DNA of 64,000 nucleotides, taken from the NCBI GenBank assembly GCA_024682655.1, contig JAIKYZ010000008.1, positions 1 through 64,000 of the forward strand, given 5' to 3'. Positions 17,241 to 26,098 of this stretch are shown here, in pieces. The DNA is from Treponema sp. Its GTDB lineage: Bacteria; Spirochaetota; Spirochaetia; Treponematales; Treponemataceae. A program made the translations under genes and the position numbers. Position 1 is the first letter of the stretch; the number at the start of each line of letters is the position of its first letter. The notes under the pieces were generated by a model. The model was given only the letters and a program-made list of their open reading frames with translations. It ran no database searches and was not told the DNA's origin.

Positions 17241-18155
17241 ATGAATCACAGTAATATAAGTCTTTTGATTATAATTTATTCAATGATTGGAATTGGCGTA
17301 TTGGTTATGGTTACAAATATTTACCGTTATGCCCGTTTTATGAAGATGCAGGATATTCTTTCTTCAAATAATAAAAAAGATTTCAGCTGGAAACTTACCG
17401 GACTTTTATTACTTATATTTTTCCTCTTTGGTTATATTATTATCGGATTTTTTAGTAAACCAGATTTAATGATGGCCAGTGTTCTATTTGGCGGAAGTTT
17501 CTTTGTAATGATTGTTTTGACTCTTTTGTTCCGCCTTATTGAATCAGTAAAGCAGAATTGTCTTGATGTTACAGAAGTTTTAATTTCTATAATTGAAAAA
17601 CGTGATCCAAACTTGAATGGTCACAGTAGAAATGTTCAGAATATTACAATGCTTTTTTACAGCTATCTTCCAAAAGAGATTAGAAAGCAGATTAATCCTT
17701 TAAGTCTTGAATATGCCGCCCTTATGCACGATGTAGGAAAATTAGGAATTCCAGAGGAAGTTTTAAATAAACCTGGAAAATTAACCGACGAAGAATGGGA
17801 AATTATGAAACAGCATCCAAAAATTGGAGTTAAGTTTCTTGAACCCCTGCGTAATTTTGAACATATCAAGAGCTGGATTTTATATCATCACGAAAGAGTT
17901 GACGGCAAGGGCTATTATTCACTGCCGGGCGACCAGATTCCACTGGCTGCAAAAATTATTTCCATTGCCGATGCTTATTCTGCAATTACTATGAAAAGAG
18001 TTTATAAAGATCCAAGAAGTCACGAAGCCGCAATTGAAATTTTAAAAAATGTTGCGGGTAAACAGATTGATGCTAAACTTTTTGAGATTTTCTACAAGAT
18101 TCCCCAGGAGGAATTGGAAAAATGTCTTCCTCCTGAGCTTGAAAGTAAATATTAA
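17241..18155 (+). CDS. HD-GYP-type c-di-GMP phosphodiesterase-like protein
   Basis: A 304-residue protein with about three N-terminal membrane helices (residues 8-28, 50-70, 78-98) and a C-terminal HD domain. Metal-binding residues are seen in RDPNLNGHSRNV, ALMHDVGKLGIP, KQHPKIG, YHHERVDGKGYY and IADAYSAIT. The signature Gly-Tyr-Pro is Gly-Tyr-Tyr here. The HD ligands are present, so it is probably an active hydrolase, but specificity for c-di-GMP is less certain. It follows the GGDEF gene by 21 bp with a GGGGG Shine-Dalgarno, pairing a synthase with a hydrolase at the end of the chemosensory cluster. Confidence 0.82.
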   Translation: MNHSNISLLIIIYSMIGIGVLVMVTNIYRYARFMKMQDILSSNNKKDFSWKLTGLLLLIFFLFGYIIIGFFSKPDLMMASVLFGGSFFVMIVLTLLFRLIESVKQNCLDVTEVLISIIEKRDPNLNGHSRNVQNITMLFYSYLPKEIRKQINPLSLEYAALMHDVGKLGIPEEVLNKPGKLTDEEWEIMKQHPKIGVKFLEPLRNFEHIKSWILYHHERVDGKGYYSLPGDQIPLAAKIISIADAYSAITMKRVYKDPRSHEAAIEILKNVAGKQIDAKLFEIFYKIPQEELEKCLPPELESKY

Positions 18156-18162
18156 GGTTTAA

Positions 18163-18828
18163 TTAACGGGCAAGTTTTTTATTTAATGCCCAAAGTCCCA
18201 GAGAAAAGCCCCAGGTCAAAAGAAGTATAATTGGAATTACCAGCCAGATAGTTCCAAGTCCACCTGCCAAAAAACCGTACCAGTCATATTTTGGAAGAAC
18301 TTTACCATTATCTAAATGAAGAAGAATATTTGGCAGATAATAACAAGCGTAGATTAGCATAGGAATAATTCCATAAAAAGTTTTTGCAAAAGATATTTCT
18401 GACTTTTCAAAGAAAACAAAACTAATTATGCAAAGGAGAGGGGTAAGAAGATGCATAAAAAGATTTGAATTCATAAAGTAATCAAAATAAGTTGTTGTGG
18501 ATTGTGGTGCCAGGAAGAAAACTGTAACCATCATTGTTAGGGTAACTCCAGTGCTTGCTGCTAACTGAAAAATATGCATAAGGCCGGGGATTTCTTTAAT
18601 TTTTCCCTTGTTTTTTAAGATTAATAAAAACATATAAATTAGGGAAGATAATCCAGCAAATACGTTTGAATCCACTGTGAAATATTTAAATGCATGGAAA
18701 TTTCTTGATGAAAGGACTGTAATTTCTCCCATAAAATGAAATCCAATAATCATACTTATAGTAGCAAAGAGGGTAAAAATAAAAATTAAAAAATTGAAAA
18801 TAAAAGAAGCCTTTTCCTTTTTAGTCAT
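18163..18828 (-). CDS. six-helix integral membrane protein, Pr6Pr-like
   Basis: A 221-residue protein with six predicted membrane helices. The pattern FKYFTVDSNVFAGLSSLIYM and NLFMHLLTPLLCIISFVFFE resembles the Pr6Pr/FAR-17a-like family of uncharacterised membrane proteins. A CTGGAG Shine-Dalgarno precedes the ATG. It converges on the HD-GYP gene, leaving 7 bp between stop codons. I cannot name a function. Confidence 0.6.
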   Translation of the reverse strand: MTKKEKASFIFNFLIFIFTLFATISMIIGFHFMGEITVLSSRNFHAFKYFTVDSNVFAGLSSLIYMFLLILKNKGKIKEIPGLMHIFQLAASTGVTLTMMVTVFFLAPQSTTTYFDYFMNSNLFMHLLTPLLCIISFVFFEKSEISFAKTFYGIIPMLIYACYYLPNILLHLDNGKVLPKYDWYGFLAGGLGTIWLVIPIILLLTWGFSLGLWALNKKLAR

Positions 18829-18979
18829 TTGAAACTCCAGATTTTAGTATAGCTCTCTCATGGATTTTATATATTTTTAATGATTTTTAGTGTTTTAGAC
18901 AATTGAATTGTATAAAATATATAAATTAAAACAAAAGATTATTTTTTCTGTCTTAAAAAGCCTACAAGTTAAGAAAAAT

Positions 18980-18994
18980 TATAGACAGTCTATA
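18980..18994. promoter_or_regulatory. perfect 15-bp palindrome between divergent genes
   Basis: TATAGACAGTCTATA has 7-bp arms and one central base. It lies 35 bp before the OLD-nuclease promoter (-35 TTGTTT at 19015-19020, 17-bp spacer, -10 TAAAAT at 19038-19043), a good position for a repressor or activator site. The rest of the 222-bp intergenic region is plain AT-rich sequence. Confidence 0.45.
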
Positions 18995-19050
18995 TCCATA
19001 TAAAGGGATTTTTTTTGTTTTTTCTTGATTTCTGACGTAAAATTATATCT

Positions 19051-20655
19051 ATGATTGAATTGGAAAGTCGGGTAAAGATTCCTTTTTTGTGGGGAAAATC
19101 GGTATTTAAAAAGAATAATTGGTCTCAAATAAACCTGATTGTTGGTCCTAATGGTTCTGGAAAAACTCTTCTGGCCCAGGGGCTTGCTAAACAATTTTCC
19201 GAGGCAGGTTATTCTGTGCGTTTTATAAAAAGCGACCGGGGAAACCGTAAAAAACAACTGGCCTTTCTAAAATCAAATGATAAAGTTCGTGGAAAAATAG
19301 AAACTGTCCTTTCAAGTATGTTCGGTAAATCTATAAAATTCATAGAAGATATAGACGGGACTATGATTCCAATTGTGGAAAATAAGGCCTGGAATGTTGA
19401 ATATATGCTCGAAGATGCTGAATGTCACGGACTAAGAGAAATCATTTTACTGCTTATAAATCTCTATCAAAAATCTAGTGAAGCAAGTTTAGGGGAATGT
19501 ATTTTTTTTGATGAACCAGAACTTCATCTTCATCCTCAATTTCAGACTTTTTTTATGAATGAAATTCGTAAGGAAGTTCAACATTCTTCCCGTAGAATAT
19601 TTTTCTTGATTTCTCATTCTCCCTTTTTTATTGATTTACGCACCCCGGAAGATTTGACTGGGGTAATTGCCTGTCATATAAATAAAGTTCCAACCAGCAT
19701 TGAAGAATTGGACGAAGAAGATGACATTCTTTTTAGAAAATTTTTACCTCGTTTTAATACCTATCACAAACAGTTTTTCTTTTCTGATAATCAGATTTTT
19801 GTAGAAGGTTATACCGATCAAAAAATGTTTACTTATCTTTTACCTTACATAGAAGATGAATATAGTGCAGCGGGTACAGGTATAATTGATGTTGGTGGTA
19901 AAGATGAACTTGGGGTTTTTTGTAAAGTCTGTTCACTTTTGGGTACAAACGGCAGAATAATTACCGATTTAGATTCTTTATTTAGTGGTAAATTACGGGA
20001 TGTCTTTAGTCAGGATCAAAGAGTCTGTCAGTGGCTTGATAAACAAAAAGAAAAACAGACAGCCTTTTATCAGTCAATTTTTACAGAAAAAGAAATTGCC
20101 CTGGGCATTAATCTTGAAAAATTAATTCGAAGACTGGAACGATTTCTTATTGATATTGGAAAATCAATAAATGATCTTTCCTCTGCAGATATAAAAATTG
20201 AACTCAAAAAAGATACAAAAAGTAAGGGGCAGTTTAGCCGCCATGATTTAGAACTTCTGGATATTCTTTTACAAAAACTTGCTCTTTTGCAGGAAAAACA
20301 TGAAAATGCCGAAGCAATAGATACTTATAAAACTGTTTTACTTCAGGGGGTAGGAGCAATCCCTCAGCTTTTGGAAAAAATCCTTCCTCAAAAAATTGCT
20401 TCTACAATTCCTCTTGTAAAAAATCTTAGTGCCCTGGTCCTTGCTGCTGCAGAAGCCGCCAGAGTTTATATTTTACCAAAAGGTTGTATTGAACATTACT
20501 ATACTCAAAATACAATCTTATTTATGCCGGTTTCTGCAAAAGACCGCTTATTCCGCAATGAATTAGATTTTATTCAATCGGCCCACCGAAAGGTAGTTAG
20601 AAAAAAATACGCAGAATTGATTTCCATTCTGGAAAAGGCCTGTACCCCTGTTTAA
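19051..20655 (+). CDS. OLD-family protein: AAA ATPase fused to TOPRIM nuclease
   Basis: A 534-residue protein. The ATPase half has Walker A GPNGSGKT (32-39), Walker B ECIFFDEPELHLHP (E/D 152-157) and the switch His in LISHS (about 187-190). The second half has a TOPRIM pattern: E252 in FVEGYTDQ, then a DxD pair D306/D308 in ITDLDSLF. This is the design of OLD nucleases, which cut DNA under ATPase control and act in phage defence or repair. No UvrD-like helicase (GajB) or reverse transcriptase is adjacent, so it is a solitary, class-1-like OLD. A -10 TAAAAT ends 7 nt before the ATG, suggesting a leaderless message. Confidence 0.78.
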   Translation: MIELESRVKIPFLWGKSVFKKNNWSQINLIVGPNGSGKTLLAQGLAKQFSEAGYSVRFIKSDRGNRKKQLAFLKSNDKVRGKIETVLSSMFGKSIKFIEDIDGTMIPIVENKAWNVEYMLEDAECHGLREIILLLINLYQKSSEASLGECIFFDEPELHLHPQFQTFFMNEIRKEVQHSSRRIFFLISHSPFFIDLRTPEDLTGVIACHINKVPTSIEELDEEDDILFRKFLPRFNTYHKQFFFSDNQIFVEGYTDQKMFTYLLPYIEDEYSAAGTGIIDVGGKDELGVFCKVCSLLGTNGRIITDLDSLFSGKLRDVFSQDQRVCQWLDKQKEKQTAFYQSIFTEKEIALGINLEKLIRRLERFLIDIGKSINDLSSADIKIELKKDTKSKGQFSRHDLELLDILLQKLALLQEKHENAEAIDTYKTVLLQGVGAIPQLLEKILPQKIASTIPLVKNLSALVLAAAEAARVYILPKGCIEHYYTQNTILFMPVSAKDRLFRNELDFIQSAHRKVVRKKYAELISILEKACTPV

Positions 20656-20695
20656 TCAAAGGATTTTTAAGCAGGAGCAGGGCCTTTAATAAAAA

Positions 20696-22366
20696 TTATT
20701 CTTCTTCGTCTGCGGCTTCTAAAACTCCGTAGAAGGCATCTTTACAAGTATAATTTCCTTCAAATAAAAGCGGATGGTTTTTAATTCCATTGTTATTATA
20801 AATCCAGGAAGTTTCGTCAATTGTACCCCATAAAGTAACGCCTCTAATTCCATATTTTGAATCACTTTTACGGTTTGCAAGACACATCTTGAAGAATTCC
20901 TTGTACTTTGCTTTTAATCTTTGAGAATTATATCTTTGGCCATCCAGACCAATATCAAGTTCTGTAATCTGAACATCAAGACCTTTTGCTATAAATTTCT
21001 GCACTGAAGTTTCAAAACTGTTAGGCCCTGTGATTGGAGTGTTCATACCAATATGACTTTGCATTCCAAGTACATCAATTCTGGCATCTGGTGCTGCTTG
21101 AATGGCATCTACAATTTTGCAAATAGCCCCACATTTTGCTACCGAAGAACAGCCATAATCATTGTAAGCAAGAAGAAGATCTTTTGGAGCATATTTATTT
21201 GCATAGCGGAAGGCATTTACAATAAATTCTTCATTTTTGTAGATTTTATACCAGTTGCTGTTAGTTCTTAACCAGCTGGATTGACTTGCATTATCTGAAG
21301 CGGCTTCGTTTACGACATCCCAGGTTACTACAATTCTTTTACCTTCGTTGTTTTCATCTTCCCAGTTTTTAATATATTCAAGAATAGTTTTAATATACCA
21401 TTCAAGACGGGCATTCATTTCTTCTTTACTTGCAAAGGCGGCTGAATTTCCACCATAATTTTCGCGGAAGAACCAGTCTGGGGTTTGTGAATGCCAAACT
21501 AAAACATGGCCTCTCATTTTTAGATTTGTATATTTTGCAATTCTAAGAATAGTTGCAATATTTCCCAATACAGGGGTATTTTCTGGCACCTTGTAAGTTT
21601 TTCCGTCCTCGCCAACAAAATCCAGGAACTTTGAAGGTTTTTGCCAGGCAAACATAAAATCAGGTTTAAATTCGTTTTCCATAGTAAAACAAGAAGCCTG
21701 ATGTTCAAGTCCCTTTATTACCTGTCCATTTTGTAAAACTGCTTTTGGAGTTGCAAATCCAAAGTAATCAAAATAAGGCTGGTAGGCCTCTGCAAGACTT
21801 CTTTCATCTGCCCAATTAACCTTAACTTTCTTTTCTTTTCCAATTTCATCGCAGTTTAGTTTTAAATTAAAATTCTTGATGTAGATTTTTAGATCTTCTT
21901 TATCAATTCCTGCTGCAGAAATATATAATTGTCTTTTTCCAGAAAGGGCAATTGATTTTGTTCCCTGAAAATGAGTCCACTCACCAGCTTTTACTTTAAT
22001 TCTGGCAAGTTCAGGAAATCCTGCATTTACTTCATTTACCATCCATAAAATATCAATTTCATTTTCCTTGCTGCTGGTAAATTTTAAATCGCAGGAAAAA
22101 TCAAAATCCATATCTAAATCTTCAAAGTCAGCTAAATCAATGGTAACCAGATTTCGATTTGTTGATTTTGAGCAGTCAACAATTGTAACGTTTGTAAAAT
22201 CATCTGCTTTTTGACCATATTTAACAGCAGCGCCATCACTGTCAATATTTGTGATTATTGCCTGTCCTGCTTCAATTTTTGTAAAACTTTTTTCTGTTTT
22301 TGTAGTAGCACAGGAAGTTATAAGCAAACTCAAGACCGATAAGACTAAAATCATAGTTTTTTTCAT
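20696..22366 (-). CDS. secreted endo-1,4-beta-xylanase lipoprotein, GH10
   Basis: A 556-residue lipoprotein (lipobox LITSC, Cys19). Residues about 30-170 form a beta-rich N-terminal module resembling a carbohydrate-binding domain. The GH10 catalytic domain follows, with HVLVWHSQTPDWF, acid/base E354 in WDVVNEA, MQSHIG and nucleophile E469 in ITELDIG, then GVTLWGTID. It hydrolyses xylan backbones at the cell surface, pointing to a plant-fibre gut niche. AGAGGA precedes the ATG. A LacI-type palindrome fills the promoter spacer. The gene stands alone, not in a sugar-utilisation cluster. Confidence 0.93.
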   Translation of the reverse strand: MKKTMILVLSVLSLLITSCATTKTEKSFTKIEAGQAIITNIDSDGAAVKYGQKADDFTNVTIVDCSKSTNRNLVTIDLADFEDLDMDFDFSCDLKFTSSKENEIDILWMVNEVNAGFPELARIKVKAGEWTHFQGTKSIALSGKRQLYISAAGIDKEDLKIYIKNFNLKLNCDEIGKEKKVKVNWADERSLAEAYQPYFDYFGFATPKAVLQNGQVIKGLEHQASCFTMENEFKPDFMFAWQKPSKFLDFVGEDGKTYKVPENTPVLGNIATILRIAKYTNLKMRGHVLVWHSQTPDWFFRENYGGNSAAFASKEEMNARLEWYIKTILEYIKNWEDENNEGKRIVVTWDVVNEAASDNASQSSWLRTNSNWYKIYKNEEFIVNAFRYANKYAPKDLLLAYNDYGCSSVAKCGAICKIVDAIQAAPDARIDVLGMQSHIGMNTPITGPNSFETSVQKFIAKGLDVQITELDIGLDGQRYNSQRLKAKYKEFFKMCLANRKSDSKYGIRGVTLWGTIDETSWIYNNNGIKNHPLLFEGNYTCKDAFYGVLEAADEEE

Positions 22367-22408
22367 TTTTATATCCTCTTTTGTAATTAAATGATAAGTC
22401 TAGATTTT

Positions 22409-22437
22409 GATATAGTAAAACGTTTTACCTGCTAAAA
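22409..22437 (-). promoter_or_regulatory. xylanase promoter with LacI-type operator in the spacer
   Basis: On the minus strand, -35 TTTTAG (22437-22432), a 17-bp spacer and -10 TATATC (22414-22409). GTAAAACGTTTTAC (22415-22428) is a perfect 14-bp palindrome with a central CG, the hallmark of LacI-family operators, and lies wholly between the two boxes. Bound protein would block RNA polymerase. Confidence 0.6.
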
Positions 22438-22512
22438 GAGGATTTTTGGGGATTTTCCCTTAACGCTTTTAATAAAAAAGTCAGATAAATAATTTTTTTT
22501 TGCAAAAAAAAA

Positions 22513-22532
22513 AAGACGGCAAAAGCCGTCTT
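22513..22532 (-). terminator. rubrerythrin terminator
   Basis: AAGACGGC and GCCGTCTT pair around a four-base loop. On the minus strand this is followed by a run of about eleven T residues (complement of 22502-22512). It ends the rubrerythrin transcript before the xylanase promoter. Confidence 0.88.
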
Positions 22533-22555
22533 TTTCAAAAGTTTAAGTCTTAAAA

Positions 22556-23146
22556 TTATCTTCCCTGAGATAAAATTAAGTCGTAATCTTCTTCTCTTAC
22601 TTCAAAATACTGATTATATTCACCGCAAGTTGGGCAGTAGTCTGGGGCGCTAGGACCAATTACAATGTGTCCACATTTTAAACATTCCCAAACCTTAATC
22701 TGACTCTTCTTTAATTCTTCTACTTCTGCTTGATTTGCCGAAGTTTTTTCTCCTTTTAAGCCTGCTAAAAGTTTACGGTAGCGTTCTTCGTGACGTTTTT
22801 CGATTTTTGCTACTGCGCGGAATTTTTTTGCTAATTCTTCAAAGCCTTCTTTTTCGGCAGTTTTAGCAAAAGTTTCGTACATATCTGTCCATTCATAATT
22901 TTCGCCATCTGCTGCGGCTTCAAGGTTTTCTGCCGAAGAATTAATTCCTGCAAGCTCTGTAAACCACATTTTTGCATGCTGTTCTTCGTTTGCGGCAGTT
23001 TTCTTAAAAGTTTCTGAAATTGTTGAAAGTCCTTCTTTATCTGCTACAGCCGAGAAGTAAGTATATTTATTTCTTGCTTGAGATTCACCTGCAAATGCAG
23101 CCAATAAGTTTTTTTCTGTTTCTGTTCCAGAATATTTGTTTGCCAT
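22556..23146 (-). CDS. rbr: rubrerythrin
   Basis: A 196-residue protein. The N-terminal ferritin-like four-helix domain has diiron ligands in [25 protein letters not shown] and [11 protein letters not shown]. The C-terminal rubredoxin-like domain has two CxxC pairs, CLKCG and CPTCG. It reduces hydrogen peroxide in anaerobes and microaerophiles. AGGAGAAAG precedes the ATG. It is a single-gene unit with its own terminator. Confidence 0.95.
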   Translation of the reverse strand: MANKYSGTETEKNLLAAFAGESQARNKYTYFSAVADKEGLSTISETFKKTAANEEQHAKMWFTELAGINSSAENLEAAADGENYEWTDMYETFAKTAEKEGFEELAKKFRAVAKIEKRHEERYRKLLAGLKGEKTSANQAEVEELKKSQIKVWECLKCGHIVIGPSAPDYCPTCGEYNQYFEVREEDYDLILSQGR

Positions 23147-23322
23147 TTTTTTTCTTTCTCCTGTAAAAACAATATTTATTTAACTTTATTTTATAAAAGA
23201 CTGGAATGCAAGAAAAAATTTTTAACACTTTTATTATTTTCTAAGTTGTTTTTCTTATTTGTTGTAGTTCATACTATCAAATTTCTTGCTTTATTTAATA
23301 AAGTGGTCCAAAATTAATTATT

Positions 23323-24444
23323 ATGAAAAAAATTTTATTATCACTAATTTTATCTATTCTTGTAAGTAATTTGTTTGCCGGACCAAAAGCTCCAATCCTT
23401 GACCCAATTGAATTTGACCTTGTTCAAGATCAGGGGGAATATAATACTTTTACAGTTGATCCCCGTATTGAAGTTATTGCAATGATTTGCCGTTTAGCAG
23501 AAATGCCCGCCTTTAATTATAATTACGAAGGAGATAATACTTTTTTAAGTCAGATGGATTCTATTTTTTCTAAATATAAGGATCATAAGGCTGTAAAAAG
23601 TGTTAAGGCCCTTAATAAAAAGGGAATTGAAGGAGATGCCTTTATTTCTCTTGCTTATCACATCAAACCCGATTTTTCTGGAACTGTTATTGATTTTTCG
23701 CCATTCCCAGAAACTTTATTTTATTCCTGGAAAAATATTCCTGTAAATACAATCTATAAGCTTGTAAAAGAGATTCATCAATTTGCTCTTGATACGAATT
23801 TCCCAAGAATTTATCTTTTGAATAGAGCCACTTATATTGCTAATACAGGTAACATGAAAAAAAGTGCAGAAAAGTGTGGAATTGCAAAATGGGCTAAAGA
23901 GTTTTTTATGATGGATTCCTTTGAAAGACCTGTATTAAATGTTTCCCAAATCAATGTAGGCTGTAATTATTATGATTTTGTAATTGGACAGGATGGAAAA
24001 AGACTTGCTTATCTTACAACTTTCCCTGGAACCTATTTTGATTCTTTTGAAACAATGTACATTTGTATGTATGCTCAGATTTTTGCTACAGAAAACTGGC
24101 CTAAAATAAAAGAAAACTATTCAAAATATATGAGGGCCTGGTCCTTAAAGGTTAGCCCAGACAATAAAAAAGAAATAGAAAGCCGTGAGTTCATTGATTA
24201 TGATTTTGTTCAGGTAATTGTAAATTATTTGTACCTTGCATATTTAAAAGATGTAGAGCCAGAAAATCATATGTCCTGGGAAGAACTTTATGGTTATTTT
24301 GAAAAACAGTTTGCAGACGAAAATATTATAAAAGTCTGGGATTTAGTCTTAGAATATCAGGCTAATCGCGATAAATATCCAACTTTCTTAGATTTTTCTG
24401 AACCGGTTGTTAATTTTATAAATCAACTTTCTTTTGAAGAATAA
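23323..24444 (+). CDS. secreted DUF4932-like protein
   Basis: A 373-residue protein with a Sec signal peptide (residues 1-19, cleaved near LFAGP). The mature start, with VDPRIEVIAMICRLAEMPAFN, resembles the opening of DUF4932 proteins, which have a metalloprotease-like helical architecture. I do not see a clear HExxH motif, so catalytic activity is not supported. The 176-bp gap to the divergent rubrerythrin gene holds no obvious operator. The next gene, an S41-type lipoprotein, follows by 36 bp, so the two may be co-expressed as envelope proteins. Confidence 0.5.
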   Translation: MKKILLSLILSILVSNLFAGPKAPILDPIEFDLVQDQGEYNTFTVDPRIEVIAMICRLAEMPAFNYNYEGDNTFLSQMDSIFSKYKDHKAVKSVKALNKKGIEGDAFISLAYHIKPDFSGTVIDFSPFPETLFYSWKNIPVNTIYKLVKEIHQFALDTNFPRIYLLNRATYIANTGNMKKSAEKCGIAKWAKEFFMMDSFERPVLNVSQINVGCNYYDFVIGQDGKRLAYLTTFPGTYFDSFETMYICMYAQIFATENWPKIKENYSKYMRAWSLKVSPDNKKEIESREFIDYDFVQVIVNYLYLAYLKDVEPENHMSWEELYGYFEKQFADENIIKVWDLVLEYQANRDKYPTFLDFSEPVVNFINQLSFEE

Positions 24445-24480
24445 AATTTAAGCCTAAAAATCCATATCGCGGAGTTAAAA

Positions 24481-26088
24481 ATGAATAAAAAGTCTTCATC
24501 AAAAAATCTTTTTGTAAAATTATTATGCCTTCTGCCTTTCTTTTTAATTCTTTCCTGTGCTACAACAAAAAATCTTGAGCCGGGCGAAGAACTTGTTGAA
24601 TATAAAAATATGGATTACAAATCCCTGAATAAAAGTGAACTGACTCAGGAAGAACTTAGAGAAGATTGTGATATGTTAAACTATCTTCTCTACAATTCTT
24701 ATGCAGGGATTGATGAAGCAATAGAAAATGGCTTTGACCTGGATGCCGCAATCGAAGAAATTTACAATACAAGTCTATCAAAAATGAATATGGGAACTTG
24801 TTCTCAGACCGATTTTTCAAATTCAATCTATCAGGTTTTATCAAAAAAACTAAATAATAATGACCTTCATTTAAATATTGGGGGTAGATCGTTAAAAGAA
24901 GCTTATTCTATTTATTACACAAATATTTATTTTGAAAAGAAAGGAGATAAATATTTTGTAAAAGAAATTAGGGCTCCAAAAATCGACAGCAAGGAAAATA
25001 AAGCTGTAAAATTTGATGAAAATCCTGAGGTAAAAGTGGGCATGGAATTCACTGGCCCAGAAAATAATCTATATCCTTTTCTTATTCCCGGGGGTATTGA
25101 ATATAGATATGGCCTGTTTATAAATAAAAAAATCCGTACTGCAATTATTTCTCTTGAAAATCAAAATTATACAGTTCCAATTACAAACGAAAAAGCAATC
25201 AAAAGTAAACTTGCCTGGACTGGTCTAAAAACAAGTAAAGAAACTCTTTATATGGCTTTGGGAGATTGTACTCAGGTAAATGGAATTGGTCAGGATTCAG
25301 AATTAAGAAGCCTGGCCTGGGATAAATATCTTGCAGACCTTTCTCAAAATATCAAGGGCAAAAAAAATATTATTTTTGATTTAAGAAGTAATCCTGGCGG
25401 CCGTTATGAATATCCTGCAAAAATGCTTGTTTCTACAGTTTTCTATACCCATACAGATAAAGATGAAATTAGAGAATTACAAAACTTATTTTCGAATTCA
25501 ATCGATCAGGATATGACTTTTCTGGTTTCTCCAGTTACTATGGCGGTAGAAAAGAAGTATTTAACCGGTTATGGGAAAAATCTTTTTGAACAGATGGATT
25601 TAGAACGTCAGGAGTATTTTAAAAATTACTGGAAAAATATGAAAAGACGTCCTATAAGAAAACACATTCCATTAAAAGAATACACCTGCAAATTAGAAAC
25701 TTTCCCCCAGGCAGATTTCCAGGGCGATATTTATATTTTAATCAACAGATATACGGCTTCGGCTTCAGAATTTGGAATTGGAATGGCCTATCTTTTACAG
25801 GATAAGGGAATAAAAGTTCATTTAATTGGAGAAAATTCTACCGGGGCTTTTAAATATGGTGGTATGCATTATAACTCTTTGCCAAATTCCGGATTGGGAG
25901 TTTATTCAGGAGTTTATTTTGGAGAATCTGATAGCATGAAAGAAAATCCACACTGGCTGGGCGAAGCTTTTGGTTTTAAGCCGGATTATTATGCCTGTAG
26001 AGAAAATATTCTTTCCACTTTGATTTTGCTCACAGAAGATGGAGAACTTGCCGAATGCCTTAAGGGCTTGGACAAGGAACAGTTGTAA
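24481..26088 (+). CDS. S41-family peptidase-like lipoprotein
   Basis: A 535-residue lipoprotein (lipobox LILSC). The C-terminal half has the S41 tail-specific protease signature: IIFDLRSNPGGR (about residues 298-309), then INRYTASASEF with the candidate nucleophile serine (about 425-430), and IGENSTGAFKYGG. No PDZ domain is evident. GGAG in GCGGAG precedes the ATG. It probably processes or binds peptides at the cell surface. A 162-bp palindromic element begins 10 bp after the stop codon. Confidence 0.75.
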   Translation: MNKKSSSKNLFVKLLCLLPFFLILSCATTKNLEPGEELVEYKNMDYKSLNKSELTQEELREDCDMLNYLLYNSYAGIDEAIENGFDLDAAIEEIYNTSLSKMNMGTCSQTDFSNSIYQVLSKKLNNNDLHLNIGGRSLKEAYSIYYTNIYFEKKGDKYFVKEIRAPKIDSKENKAVKFDENPEVKVGMEFTGPENNLYPFLIPGGIEYRYGLFINKKIRTAIISLENQNYTVPITNEKAIKSKLAWTGLKTSKETLYMALGDCTQVNGIGQDSELRSLAWDKYLADLSQNIKGKKNIIFDLRSNPGGRYEYPAKMLVSTVFYTHTDKDEIRELQNLFSNSIDQDMTFLVSPVTMAVEKKYLTGYGKNLFEQMDLERQEYFKNYWKNMKRRPIRKHIPLKEYTCKLETFPQADFQGDIYILINRYTASASEFGIGMAYLLQDKGIKVHLIGENSTGAFKYGGMHYNSLPNSGLGVYSGVYFGESDSMKENPHWLGEAFGFKPDYYACRENILSTLILLTEDGELAECLKGLDKEQL

Positions 26089-26098
26089 AATTAATAAT

